DNA of 64,000 nt, taken from contig NC_073359.2 in assembly GCF_027580225.2 (NCBI RefSeq), forward strand, positions 8,174,001-8,238,000, written 5' to 3'. Position numbers and translations under genes: made by a program. Of this stretch, positions 21,449 to 32,750 are shown one piece after another; within the stretch, counting starts at the first letter, position 1, and each line of letters opens with the position of its first letter. The notes under the pieces are model-generated. The model made no database searches. It was not told where the DNA came from and saw only the letters and a program-made list of their open reading frames with translations. The stretch is from Misgurnus anguillicaudatus. Taxonomy: Eukaryota > Chordata > Actinopteri > Cypriniformes > Cobitidae.

Positions 21449-22584
21449 CACCCCTTAACTGGCCGTCCCGTATACGGGACACCTGAGTTTACTTCAATAT
21501 TTTTGACGTACATTTTAATCTATCACAACAAACTATATATTGTTGGAAAGGTCTAAGCCTCTAGAATACACATTTCAGAAGTGTTTTATAAAATAAATTA
21601 TGTAGAGAGAGTAATTGATTCATTTATGAGGAGAGTGTGCCTCAAAACATTCATATCCTACTAAATATCACTGCCCCACTAGTGGGACGCCTACGTTTAC
21701 TTCAGTGTTTTGCGTGTGAATTCTTATCCAATCATGACAAACTATATATCATTTGAAAGCTCTAAGAGTGTAGTTTTCATATATCCTCACCATTTCGGGA
21801 GAATTAAAATGTCATGGGCCCACATGTAGGCCCAATTTGATTTTACATATTTATAACACTAAACCCCTGCTCTAAACCTAAAAAATCTTGATAAACTATA
21901 TATCACTGAAAAGCTCTCAGAATGTAGTTTTCATATTTCAAGGTCATCTGATGATAGAAATAATGTAGTGACAGTTTTTAGTTACATGACCCCACCCCCC
22001 ATAGGAATGCATATTAATTTTATATATTCATAATTCTAATATCATATTATAAATCTTCAAAAATGTTGACAAACTATATATCCTTGGAAAGCTCCAAGAG
22101 TGTAGTTTTCATATTTCAAAACGTTTTAGCAGTAATAATAATGCAGTGACAGTAATTTGATAATTTGCGGCAAGAGTATCCAGCACACCGTTGACACCTA
22201 GTGGCTATTGTTGGTAAAACGACAAAAAAGTGACACAAACCATTTTTTGTGATTTTACCTTGAAATTTGAATCACAACTACTTGAGACTTATGGCTTCAT
22301 TTTTGCATTATTTCTTTTTTGAAATATTTACATTTTTATAGTTTTATTTATAAAATTAATATGTTATGAAATTATTTTTATTTATTAAAAGAAATTTAAA
22401 CTGCTATAACATTTTTTCTGTTTAATATTTTCATATCCAGACACTTCAAAACCTTAAATTGTCTTTTTTAAAACAAGACCAAGATTAGGCTTCTAGACAA
22501 AAAAATGCCAGAGTTTATATTAATTTGAAGGTGCACATCAAATTCCCCCCACACACTTAAAAGGCGTGGGTGACAGTAAAGAGG
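21449..22584. mobile_element. Nonautonomous piggyBac-like element (1136 bp), copy A only
   Basis: Flanked by TTAA at 21445-21448 and 22585-22588. Copy B has one intact TTAA in ctgtttaaaatag near 59355. The ends are CACCCCTTAACTGG and, reversed, CCTCTTTACTGTC. TTAA target duplications define piggyBac-type insertion. Four degenerate internal repeats contain gacaaactatatatc with gaaagctctaagagtgtag. The element also holds the perfect palindrome gtcccgtatacgggac (21465-21480). No transposase ORF is present. Confidence 0.87.
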
Positions 22585-22842
22585 TTAAAATAGTTTAACT
22601 TTTTTATATAATTTACATAAAACATTTTATTCAATAATCTTATTTAAAGCTGTTGAGTGTCATTGTTTTCTATGTTAAGACTTCTTTTAACATGCAAAGA
22701 CAAGTAATAAAGTAATTTCCCTAACACAAGCCTTATATGACAGCATAACCAATGGCCTGAATTTGAGGCTGGATTATTTGTCTGACACATGACACTGCAG
22801 CAGCATAGTCGGGTCAGGCCCCCATTGGCTAAAATATTTTTT

Positions 22843-25560
22843 TAAATAAATTATATTCCACATCAAATATATATATATTAAATTAGGTTATTATACAATT
22901 TAAACGTTTATTTGTAAGATAATGTGTAAAACAATTGTTTATCTGGTAATAATATGTATTTATCAAAACGTTGAGCTCAGGAACGTCACCTTTCTAGATG
23001 TTCATTCACAATGAAGGAGAGGCGGGACAAACAGTACATCGACCAACCGGAACATCTTTCCTCTTCTATTGAACAAAAACATACAATTTAATTAATTAAT
23101 ATTAATATATATTACACCATGTGCTGCCACAACATGAATACGCTTTGATAAAAAAAATCTGAAAATACTTAATCGGACGTTTGTATAATACCAACCAAAG
23201 CGCCCTCAAGCGGCCATTTTTAGAACAGCGCCTGACGCGTTCAGCCTTTGGTGTTTAATTTAATAAGCGCCCTCAAGCGGCCATTTTAAGAACAACACCT
23301 GGCGCGTTCCGCCTTCAGTGGAGTTGATTTTACCTCAAGAGATTGAAAAAATTAATGACTTAATGTACTGTTCTTTGCATATTAATTTTCGATTTGTTTT
23401 TACTTGTGTTTTGAATTAGGCATTGAATTGTGTTGTTTAGAAATCAAGAAAATGTCCTTAAATTAACAAACCTTGGGATTTTTTTCTTGCATTCTATTTA
23501 GTCACAGTGGTTTCTGTTGAATAAAATTCCTTAAAACACTTCTGTATTCACAAATCAAGTAACTTAGATCTAATAGAATAAGTTATATTTTAGTGAAACA
23601 CATTGTAGGGTTTAGGCATAGGCGGAGTTTAATAAAATAAATTATATTCCACAACAAACATACATATTAATTTAGCTTCTTGTAATTTTTTAAAGGTTAC
23701 TTTGTTAAGATAATGTGTAAAACAATTGTTAATCTGGTAATAATTTGTGTAATTATCAAAATGTAGCACTCGGTTTGTCGCTTACCCAGCCGCCCAATCA
23801 CGATGGAGGAGAGGCGGGACAAACAGTACATCGACCAACCGGAACATCTTTCCTCTACTACCGAACAAAAACATATAATTTAATTAATTAATATTAATAT
23901 ATATATAACACCATGTGCTGCCACAATATGAATACGCTTTGATGAAAAAAAAAAATATCAGAAAATTCAGTACTTCATCGGACGTTTGTATAATACCAAC
24001 CAAAGCTCCCTCAAGCGGCCATTTTTAGAACAGCGCCTGACGCGTTCAGCCTTTGGTGTTTAATTTAATAAGCGCCCTCAAGCGGCTATTTTAAGAACAA
24101 CACCTGCCGCATTCAGCCTTCAGTGGAGTTGATTTTACCTCAAGAGATTGAAAAAAATTAATGACTTAATGTACTGTTCTTTGCATATTAATTTTCCGAT
24201 TTGTCTTTACTTGTGTTTTGAATTAGGCATTGAATTGTGTTGTTTAGAAGTCAAGAAAATGTCCTTAAATTAACAAACCTTGGGATTTTTTTCTTGCATT
24301 GTATTTAGTCACAGTGGTTTCTGTTGAATAAAATTCCTTAAAACACTTCTGTATTAACAAATCAAGTAACTTAGATCTAATAGAATAAGTTATATTTTAG
24401 TGAAACGCATTGTAGGGTTTAAGCATAGGCGGAGTTTAATAAAATAAATTATATTCCACAACAAACATACATATTAATTTAGCTTCTTGTAATTTTTTAA
24501 AGGTTACTTTGTTAAGATAATGTGTAAAACAATTGTTAATCTGGTAATAATTTGTGTATTTATCAAAATGTAGCACTCGGTTTGTCGCTTACCCAGCCGC
24601 CCAATCACGATGGAGGAGAGGCGGGACAAACACTACATCGACCAACCGGAACATCTTTCCTCTACTACCGAACAAAAACATATAATTTAATTAATTAATA
24701 TTAATATATATAGCACCATGTGCTGCCACAATATGAATACGCTTTGATGAAAAAAAATATCAAAAAATTCAGTGCTTCATCGGACGTTTGTATAATACCA
24801 ACCAAAGCTCCCTCAAGCGGCCATTTTTAGAACAGCGCCTGACGCGTTCAGCCATGGTGTTTAATTTAATAAGCGCCCTCAAGCGGCCATTTTAAGAACA
24901 ACACCTGGCGCATTCAGCCTTCAGTGGAATTGATTTTACCTCAAGAGATTGAAAAAAAATAATGACTTAATGTACTGTTCTTTGCATATTAGTTTTCCGA
25001 TTTGTCTTTACTTGTGTTTTGAATTAGGCATTGAATTGTGTTGTTTAGAAGTCAAGAAAATGTCCTTAAATTAACAAACCTTGGGATTTTTTTCTTGCAT
25101 TGTATTTAGTCACAGTGGTTTCTGTTGAATAAAATTCCTTTAAACACTTCTGTATTCACAAATCAAGTAACTTAGATGTTATAGAATAAGTTATATTTTA
25201 GTGAAACACATTGTAGGGTTTAAGCATAGGCGGAGCTTGGAGTTTAATAAAATAAATTATATTCCACAACAAACATACATATTAATTTAGCTTCTTGTAA
25301 TTTTTTAAATGTTACTTTTGTAAGATAATGTGTAAAACAATTTTTAATCTGGTAATAATTTGTGTATTTATCAAAACGTAGCGCTCGGTATGTCGCTTAC
25401 CCAGCCGCCCAATCACGATGGAGGAGAGGCGGGACAAACACTACATTGACCAACCGGAACATCTTTCCTCCACTACCGAACAAAAAGATAAAAGTTATTA
25501 TAGCTTCTCGATTAACATATATAACAACATGTGCTACCACAATATGAATACGCTTTGATT
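22843..25560 (+). repeat. Tandem array of ~803-bp units, about 3.3 units (copy A)
   Basis: The marker gcgcctgacgcgttcagcc recurs about every 803-805 bp (near 23230, 24035 and 24837), with a fourth partial unit up to about 25560. Each unit starts aataaattatattccac. It includes agaggcgggacaaac and accaaccggaacatctttcc, and two copies of an inner motif gccctcaagcggccatttt. Units are a few percent different. There is no ORF. Confidence 0.9.
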
Positions 25561-27391
25561 AAACAAATTGTCTGCAAAAAATATGATACTTATAAGACTT
25601 CCGCTGAGGTTTGTATAATAGCAATCAAAGCACATAAGCGCTTAAGCGCCATCTGGCGGTCATTTTTAGAACAACCCTTTAATGACCTAAAATGTACTGT
25701 TTACTGCACTGCATGTTAATTTTCCGTTTTGTTTTAACTTGTGTTTTGAATTAATTTGTGTTGTTTTTAGAAGTTAAAATCTCATAAAATGTACTATCCC
25801 TGATTTTTCTTGAAGTGTATATGATGAAGATATTTTAATAAAATATGGCAAGCACACAGCTGAATGACTTCCATAGTAGGAAAAACAAATACGATGGAAT
25901 TCAATAGGTACTGTCAACTGTGTGCTTACCATCATTTATCAAAATATCTTATTAAGTGTTCATAAAAAAAACTGGTTATTAATTTATAACCACATGAGTG
26001 TGAGTAAATGATGATAGAATTTTGATTTTTGTGTGAACTTTCCTTTAAGCCTACTAACTTTAATATAATTGTTGTTCATATTTACTATCAAATTGCAATT
26101 CATCATGATTTAGGATGCTTCAGTATTTGATCACTGTTTATAGCCTACTAAAAATGGTTACAGTGAGTAATTTTACTGATTAAAGTAATGTAAAGTAAAG
26201 TAAGTAAAAAATCATAGCACATGTTGCGGTTTAGATATTATGACAGACCCCCCATCAAGCTCACCTATGATAGTATGTCATCATTATTCTGTCATCATTG
26301 CTACATGTTCTTTTACGCTTTTAAGTGGAAATTAAGGTGTTAAATAAATTATTTTGTATTAGAATCAAATTTATTACAAATTTTAAACCTGAAAGATTGC
26401 AAAATTCACACTCCTCAGTTTCCTGTGAGATCTGTACAGATGTTTAAAATACACAGACCACACCATGTCTTAAAGGAGCAAGAACAATTTAAAACACCAC
26501 TTTTAGCTTTTTTCCTTTACACCATCATCCTTAAATTTGGCTTTCATTAAAGACATTGTTTTTGTTATTGCATTAGGACATAAAATCACTAAGTAACATT
26601 AAAATGCATTTTAAAGTCTATAAGCCTGTTACACCAAAATACTACAAAAGGAGTGAAGTCATGTTTTTAAATAGCATGCAAACTCCAAATATAGACAAAA
26701 AAATTGTGTAATATTTTTTATTCATTTGCAATTGTGGTCGATGTATATTTTGCATTGTGGTGTGATTTCTACAGAAAATGAATGAAAAATATTGTCGTTG
26801 ACTACATTAAAATAGCAGCCTGAATTTTAGATAAAAATAAAACATGATAATGGATTTAATTTTTGTTAAAAGTAAAGAATGATGAGGATTATGTTTTTAT
26901 TAATAATATTAATACTTTAATCTGTGAAATTACTCCCGTTGTAACCGTTTTTATAAGAAACAGTGATCAAATATTGAAACGTCCTAAATCATGATGAATT
27001 TCAGTTTGTCAGTAAATATAAAAACAATTATATTAAAGTTAAGAGGCTTATATTTTCCAATGACTAAGAAAAAAAATCTCAGGGTTTGTTAAATTAAGGA
27101 CATTTCTTCACACAACTAATTTAAAACACAAATAAAAACAAAACGGAAAATTAATATGCAGTGAACACTACATTAAGTCATTTATTTATTCAATCTCTTG
27201 AGGTAAAATGAACTCCACCAAAGGTTGAACCGCGCCAGGTGTTGTTCTAAAAATGGCCGCTAGAGGGCGCTTAAGCGCTTATGTGCTTTGGTTGCTATTA
27301 TACAAACCTCCGCGGAATTTGGTCTTATAAAAATATCAGATTATGTAGATCATTAATTAATAATAAAAACATGTCTCTTTCATTCTCCCAG
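25561..27391. other. Dispersed repeats, no gene seen
   Basis: A diverged array-like motif lies near 25610-25690. A degenerate aaagttcacccaaaaatg-type MITE occupies roughly 25830-26048 (right end gtgtgaactttcctttaa). The reverse copy of the 5423-5720 repeat follows. At about 27050-27310 the array motif appears in reverse orientation (gaactccaccaaaggttgaa, gccgctagagggcgc), making an inverted repeat with 18150-18420. Confidence 0.55.
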
Positions 27392-27480
27392 CGTCAAATT
27401 TGTGTAACAACGCTCCCTATTGGCCAGAGGTGTCTTACCCGGACATTTACTCGTACCTCATCGAGTCAACAGGGAAGCAA
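27392..27480 (+). CDS. Candidate coding exon, YWPEVSYPDIYSYLIE motif (copy A)
   Basis: Acceptor ctcccag, 89 nt, then donor gtgaat. In phase 1 it reads SNLCNNAPYWPEVSYPDIYS, then YLIESTGKQ. The WPDVxYxDIYxYLI pattern is one I associate with an uncharacterised family of large fish and invertebrate proteins that often contain SWIM or recombinase-like domains; this is recalled, not checked. Copy B has the same exon with one residue changed. No convincing following exon is visible, so it may be an isolated fragment. Confidence 0.4.
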
Positions 27481-28432
27481 GTGAATGATTTTACTTCGTA
27501 TTTATTTATTATGTCTTTATATTTAGAGTAATGAGTGCACTTTTCCGTCCAGCCATACAACTAACTGGCTTAGCGATATTTCTAGCACTCACTGGATGGC
27601 GTTGTTACACAAAATTTGACGCTGTGAGAATGAAAGGGACATGTTTTTATATTGACCAAATTAAATGTGTTAATGTATCTTTCGCGCTCTATGGCAGGCA
27701 GGATGGACAGATAAATACTCGACATGTTTAATCTGAGTGATTTCATAAGTTATTTACGCCTGCTGGCTGTGTAAAACGTTGCTTTGTTCCGCTATTTTGA
27801 ATGGACGCCAATGGAAGCGCTGCTTTTTTATCCCCCGAAAAGGGGCGGTGACGAAATTTACACTCAAGTTCCCGGATGTGCCGTGTCGTCCGTATCGCGA
27901 GACGCGCGTTCTGGTTTAACCGATATTCTCCTCAAACGAGTGTTCCGTTTTTGTTGTAGATTCTAAGGTAGGTTTCCTTAAATTTGTGGTTACGTTATTG
28001 AAATTACTTCATAGTGATGTTTATTCAGATGTCAGTATATTTGGATATAACTAACAAAGATGATAAACTTGTTGACGCTCGAGCGCTGGCATCTAAGCTC
28101 GTGGCGCAGCTGTGAGCTAACGTATCCTAGTGGAGATCTTTTATTTGTCTTTATCTTCTATAAAAAATAACGTGTTATGCTTGTTCTTAAATGTATTTTA
28201 AATTCTTTGGTTAATTATAATTGCAATCTGGGTTAGCTTGACTGTGCTGGTGGCGCAGTTATGCGATTGCGCAGAAGTAACAGTTAGCGTCTTTAATTTT
28301 AAAAGAGATTATATTTGAAGAAATAAATTATTTTGTAATTCCACGTGTTTTTATCATCCTTGAATCTCATATTAATTCTTGATTTTTTTTATGGCAGGAA
28401 AAATGTTTTGTGAAAAATAAGCATAGTTTGAG

Positions 28433-28440
28433 TGACGTCA
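28433..28440 (+). promoter_or_regulatory. CRE-like palindrome TGACGTCA
   Basis: A perfect TGACGTCA within agtgacgtcact lies about 240 bp upstream of the possible THAP-like start. A 5' exon-like segment with donor (ttctaag|gtaggt, near 27967) is also nearby. Conserved in copy B at 63643-63650. Confidence 0.4.
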
Positions 28441-28677
28441 CTTAGTGGCCGCGTCAACTCTCTCGTTATGCTGCTGCATATGACTGGACAGAGTCAGGTT
28501 TGTTTTTGCATCTCTCTTAAACGATTAATAAAACATGTTTAAAGGTGTTGTAAAATCTGAAATTTCATAGCTTTTTTCATGATAACTATGAAATACGTGA
28601 CCATATATATACGTTTGAAAACAGTCATTTCACACGCAAACAAACTTGCCAAACAAACCCCCAAGGAATATTGCATC

Positions 28678-28740
28678 ATGTTGGGAAAGCGCTGTTCAGT
28701 TGATAGATGTCAGGAAACTAAATCATTGTACAGGCTTTAA
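28678..28740 (+). pseudogene. THAP-like N-terminal fragment (copy A)
   Basis: A 20-codon ORF reads MLGKRCSVDRCQETKSLYRL and then stops. The spacing Met-x4-Cys-x4-Cys followed by SLYRL resembles the start of THAP zinc-finger domains. The remaining His and Cys ligands are absent because of the stop. Copy B encodes the same with one change (63888-63950). It could be a truncated gene, or the first piece of one with an unseen splice. Confidence 0.3.
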
Positions 28741-28789
28741 AGAAAAAAATAATATAAGACCAATGAATGGTTAATGTTAATTTATTTGG

Positions 28790-30174
28790 AAATTCCACAA
28801 TAATTAGTTTGACCATAGCCGTCTGTTCTAAACATTTCACAAGTGATTGCCACACTACAGGAATTTTGTAGTGGTTTAAATGGTAAAAGCTAATGATTTC
28901 TATTGGTATTTTAATGGAAACTATTAGAATTTCTGTTATGGTTTCTATTGTTTTGTCACCGTTGTTAAGGCAGAAACTGATTCATGGGCATTTCACAGAC
29001 GGTACCCGGCAAGCGGCGGAATTGCAGCGCGGTTGACACTTTTCTAGGTGCCTGCATGGCAAAGAGCCATGCCCAAGGAAACGGCAAGATTTTTGGGCAC
29101 GTGCAGACTGTCTACCCTCTACGCTTTGTTGCCCTCCGCATGTCTCCCCTATTGAACTAGATGTATGAACTCTGAACTAGACACCCACCTGAAAGGGTTG
29201 TTAAAATATGTGTGTGTGATCCCTTGTCTTATGTTTTAAACTGCAGAGTATTTCACCAAAGAGTCTGGAGTCGGTGGTTCTTTTGTGATGCTGGGTGAAA
29301 TCCGCTACAGACAGACGATGAGTACCATGATCTAAAGATGACGTGGGATAACAGTTAAGTAGGTAAAGAGTCTGAGGGAAAACAGCACCTGAGAGAAGGT
29401 GGCAGTTCTAACAAGACCGGACAACTGTGAATGGAGGTGAGGATGCTTTTATAGTGCACTACGATGGGGTGATGAGGATCAAGTGACGGTGATTAGTAGT
29501 TTGGAGAGTACAATGGTTGTGGGGAAGTGTAGGGATTCTTCTCAATTTTTATTTGTGCATCCTGCTTTCCTTTCCTTGTTTCCTTCACTCCACCCATCGA
29601 TAATGCCATCGAGGAAAAGACGCATGGACAGAAGAGACAAAGCATAAAAGCTCCCATAACACAAGCTGTTTCTGTATTTCTGATGTTAATCTGGAGTACC
29701 TATAGAGTAGTATTACATCCTTTATGCTTACAATCCTGAAGTAGCCCCCCTCCACCTAATTTGCCGGGCAACTTGCTATTAAAGGATCTTATCATTAAGG
29801 TTGCTAGAGCTTATTGCTTTATTGAAATTTACAAGGATAAAAAAGACTCTGATAGAGTACGATACAGAAAATGCAAATACGGTTAGCAAACTAAAAGCAA
29901 AGACCCTCTCTAGGGAAGCCTGCAAGCTTAGTATAACAATGCTGCTATAGCTGCTAAACACAGGGAAGGAGACTTTCTTTTTTTTTAAGATTTTAAACAG
30001 ATTAAAATGTAAAGTGTAAAATGTAAACTGTAACTTAGTGTCATAACACTCTGAATACCTGCAACAAATATCGCTGATCATTATTGACTGGCTAAGGCAT
30101 TGCACGCTAGTCAAGTTGACTGTTGCAGGTTTTCTAATGGTAGAATACCAAAGGTTGCTATATACCTAGTTATA
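28790..30174. other. Spacer between duplicated units, no clear gene
   Basis: Beyond 28789 the copy B partner is off the window. One splice-like open piece at about 29246-29332 (after ctgcag; EYFTKESGVGGSFVMLGEIR, then a short tail and stop) is unrecognised. The rest is AT-rich with no supported ORF. Confidence 0.4.
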
Positions 30175-30473
30175 GGCTGTTTCTCAATTCCAAGAACGCA
30201 AAGAACGGACTTGCGTCCTCGTGGAGATCGGTCTTGCCAGGCGACCAGGCGAACGAACTCGGAAGTTTTGCCGCAATGACTTCTGGGGCGTAAAGCGATT
30301 TCAGCAAGTCTGCACTCGATGCATCCTCGATATCAAGAACACATCCGGGTTTTTTCATGTGTCCTCTGTCCTTGCGTTCTTGAGAATTGGAATGAACTTC
30401 GACCGTTAATGATGACGTAGAGCGAGGACACGAGGACGCAAGATCGCTGAAGAACGCATATTGAGAAACAGCC
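30175..30473. mobile_element. MITE with GGCTGTTTCTCAAT ends (299 bp)
   Basis: The left end ggctgtttctcaattccaag and the right end ttgagaaacagcc are inverted repeats, with inner agaacgca motifs on both sides. ORFs on both strands here are artefacts of the foldback. No clear target duplication. Confidence 0.72.
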
Positions 30474-30827
30474 AAAGTATCTTTGCTGATTACTGGTTGC
30501 TGTTCTTAGGCTGCCTGCACTCACAGCAGCCCCACCCGTCACAGAAGTTTGATCGACAGGAGGCCTGACCAATCATAATTCTTCTGGTCAACAGCTAATG
30601 TTAGTTGTATTGCGATCAGACAGGATCAGATTTAGGTTTAAAACATTATGGTCATCTACAAGCCTCTGAAATGTGCACTATATAAAGCAATGGTGAAAGT
30701 TTAAGAAACAACATCTTCAGTTTTCTTCTAATTTATATCTGCATTATGTGAGAAGTCACCAATATTGAACAGAAATCATAGTAAAAATGGGATCCAGTCC
30801 ATCCCTGTAAATTTCAGTGGTGTGCTA

Positions 30828-31190
30828 TTAGGACTCTTGTGTTGTTTGCTTTTGAATGCCACAAGTTTCCACAAGATCGTTGATTCCAAAGTTGATTAAT
30901 TTGAGCTCCATCGTCTTTGTATTAACCAGGGCTTTATTAATGTTCATGTCATCATTGAAGACACTGCAGTCATTGCCGTGTTTAGCTGTGATTTCTTTTT
31001 GGTGCATTAAATGACGTGCCAGTGGTTCAGAGAGACGACCGTCATTGTCTATCATCAACTTAGCCAGAGTCACGCAGGGATGTGGAAACTCTAAAACAAG
31101 AATGTGCTTATCTTTCTTGAACCAGTTCAACATTTCTACAATGTGTGGGCTTTTTCTCAGGTTTTAGTAGCAGCAGATTTATAATGATTT
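30828..31190 (-). pseudogene. PIM-related kinase exon 9 relic
   Basis: Reverse strand reads MLNWFKKDKHILVLEFPHPC, through RLSEPLARHLMHQ, to NTKTMELKLINFG, matching exon 9 of the intact genes. Upstream LLLKPEKKP is out of frame by one base. The catalytic loop HGD has become NDD and DFG has become NFG. No neighbouring exons 7, 8, 10 or 11 were found. It is a separate, older copy from the pseudogene at 33758-35877 because both cover the same exon. Confidence 0.8.
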
Positions 31191-31323
31191 ACCCAAAAAT
31201 ATAAAAGTATACAGGGCTCTAGACTAACTTTTTGCACTGGTTGCACTGGTGCGCCTAACATTTTTTCTTAGGTGCACCAGCACAAAAGTTAGGTGCACCC
31301 TAATTTTTGACTGCATCGGATTT

Positions 31324-31649
31324 ATAGTTCACCCAAAAATGAAAATTCTGTCATAATTTACTCACTCTGATGTTGTTACAAACCTGTATAAATGTCTTTG
31401 TTCTGGTAAACATGAATGAAAATATTTTGAGGAATGTTTGTAACCAAACCATTCATGAGCCCCATTCACTTCCATAGTATTTTTTTTTCCTAGAAGTGAA
31501 TGGGGCTCGTGCTTGGTTTGGTTATTAACATTCCTCAAAATATCTTGCTTCGTGTTTATCAGAACAAACACATCTACACAGGTTTGCAACAAAATGAGGG
31601 AGAGCCAATGCTGACAGAACTGTCATTTTTGGGTGAACTGTCCCTTTAA
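31324..31649. mobile_element. Cyprinid-type MITE (AGTTCACCCAAAAATGAAAAT)
   Basis: Long inverted arms: agttcacccaaaaatgaaaa at the left and tttttgggtgaactgtccctttaa at the right. A central palindrome is formed by atgagccccattcacttcca and its complement. The left tip is slightly truncated. Nested in the 31212-33549 element. Degenerate relatives are at 18427-18560 and 25830-26048. Confidence 0.82.
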
Positions 31650-32226
31650 CACCGCAAGTTATGGTGGTTTAATACAGAATATAAACATGTAGGCTATTTT
31701 ATAATTTTCCTTATACGAGTCATGCACAGTCCTGTTTGATAACCCGCATCCGCGCGATTAAAATAACACTTGACCCATTATCCGACATCAGCATCAATTT
31801 ATTTCATACCCGCCCGTTTTACATAAAGACTGCGACCGGCCGCACCGCAAATCGTGAAGTAAGTAGAAACCTTTAAAGATCTTCATGCAGAACATTGACA
31901 GAAATAAGCACAGGACAATGACTGGACAAATATATTAACATTTAATGTGAAACTTTGTGAGGGTCGGCAGATTGACAGCTGAGCGGTCAGCAGTGTTTGA
32001 ACACTCATAAGCGCTGCGCTTATATTTACACCTTTTAAATTGATGATATGATTGCAGTGATTCCAAAGGGATGTCCAAAAAAACTCAAGTAGAATGTTAA
32101 ATGTTTAAAGTTTAATGTATTTTTCTCGCTGCCCTGCGTAAACCCGCGCTGGTGATGGCATGAAATGCGTGACGAGATTGCATAAAAAAGTTTTTTGTGC
32201 TGCATCGGATTTGGAGCGGGTCACAC

Positions 32227-32750
32227 TAGGGATGGGCGATATGGCCTAAAATCCATATTGCGTTATACATTGCAGCCTCTTGCGATAGCGATATGTATTG
32301 CGATATAATACTTTCAATAGACACGTTTCAGAACAGGTTATATAGACCCTTACAAAAGCCAAACTGCTAAAAAGTAAGTAAAAGTAAACTGTTACGGCCA
32401 GATTAGTCTTGTTACCTCTCTTAGCTGGAACTTTTGCCTGACACACTCTACAGCATATATATTATTGTATATTACCATAATGCCAATTTCGCGCGTGGAG
32501 CAGCAGTTAACTTATGTAACTTATGGCTTAAATCCAAAAAATAGATGTTGCATCGGTCTTTTTCACGAGTTCCTCTGTTTCACAGACGCTTTCATCCATG
32601 TTTATTCGGCTGCAGCTCGTGGCTCTTAAGTTCGCGGGTAGATTGTGTCATCAACACGCATTATCGCGATAGTGCAATAGATTTTAAATCTCTATCGTAT
32701 GCCAATTTTCTATTGTTTATATTGCATATCGTTTATATTGCCCATCCCTA
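32227..32750. mobile_element. Nested hAT element (524 bp)
   Basis: Termini tagggatgggcgatat / ...atattgcccatccctа-type complement are flanked by a perfect 8-bp repeat GGTCACAC (32219-32226, 32751-32758). It is inserted inside the 31212-33549 transposon and hence younger. Confidence 0.88.

Larger units (their letters stand above)
206..28789 (+). repeat. Segmental duplication, copy A
   Basis: This whole stretch is colinear with 37867-64000 in the same orientation. Shared landmarks are the MITEs, the CRE/TATA promoter, all eleven exons of the kinase gene, the ~803-bp array and the 3' segment ending at 28789 (matching base 64000). The offset shifts from about 35.1 kb to 37.3 kb and back to 35.2 kb because each copy carries private insertions or deletions. 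The unit extends left of the window, so the true left end is not visible. The right limit lies between 28789 and 37867. Confidence 0.93.

Noticed and set aside
21465..21480. Perfect 16-bp palindrome as a regulator operator
   Set aside because: It lies just inside a piggyBac-like terminus and is part of the internal repeats, so a transposon-internal role is the simpler reading.
22843..25560. CRISPR-like or minisatellite array
   Set aside because: Units are ~803 bp, without short repeats and unique spacers; it is an ordinary eukaryotic tandem array.
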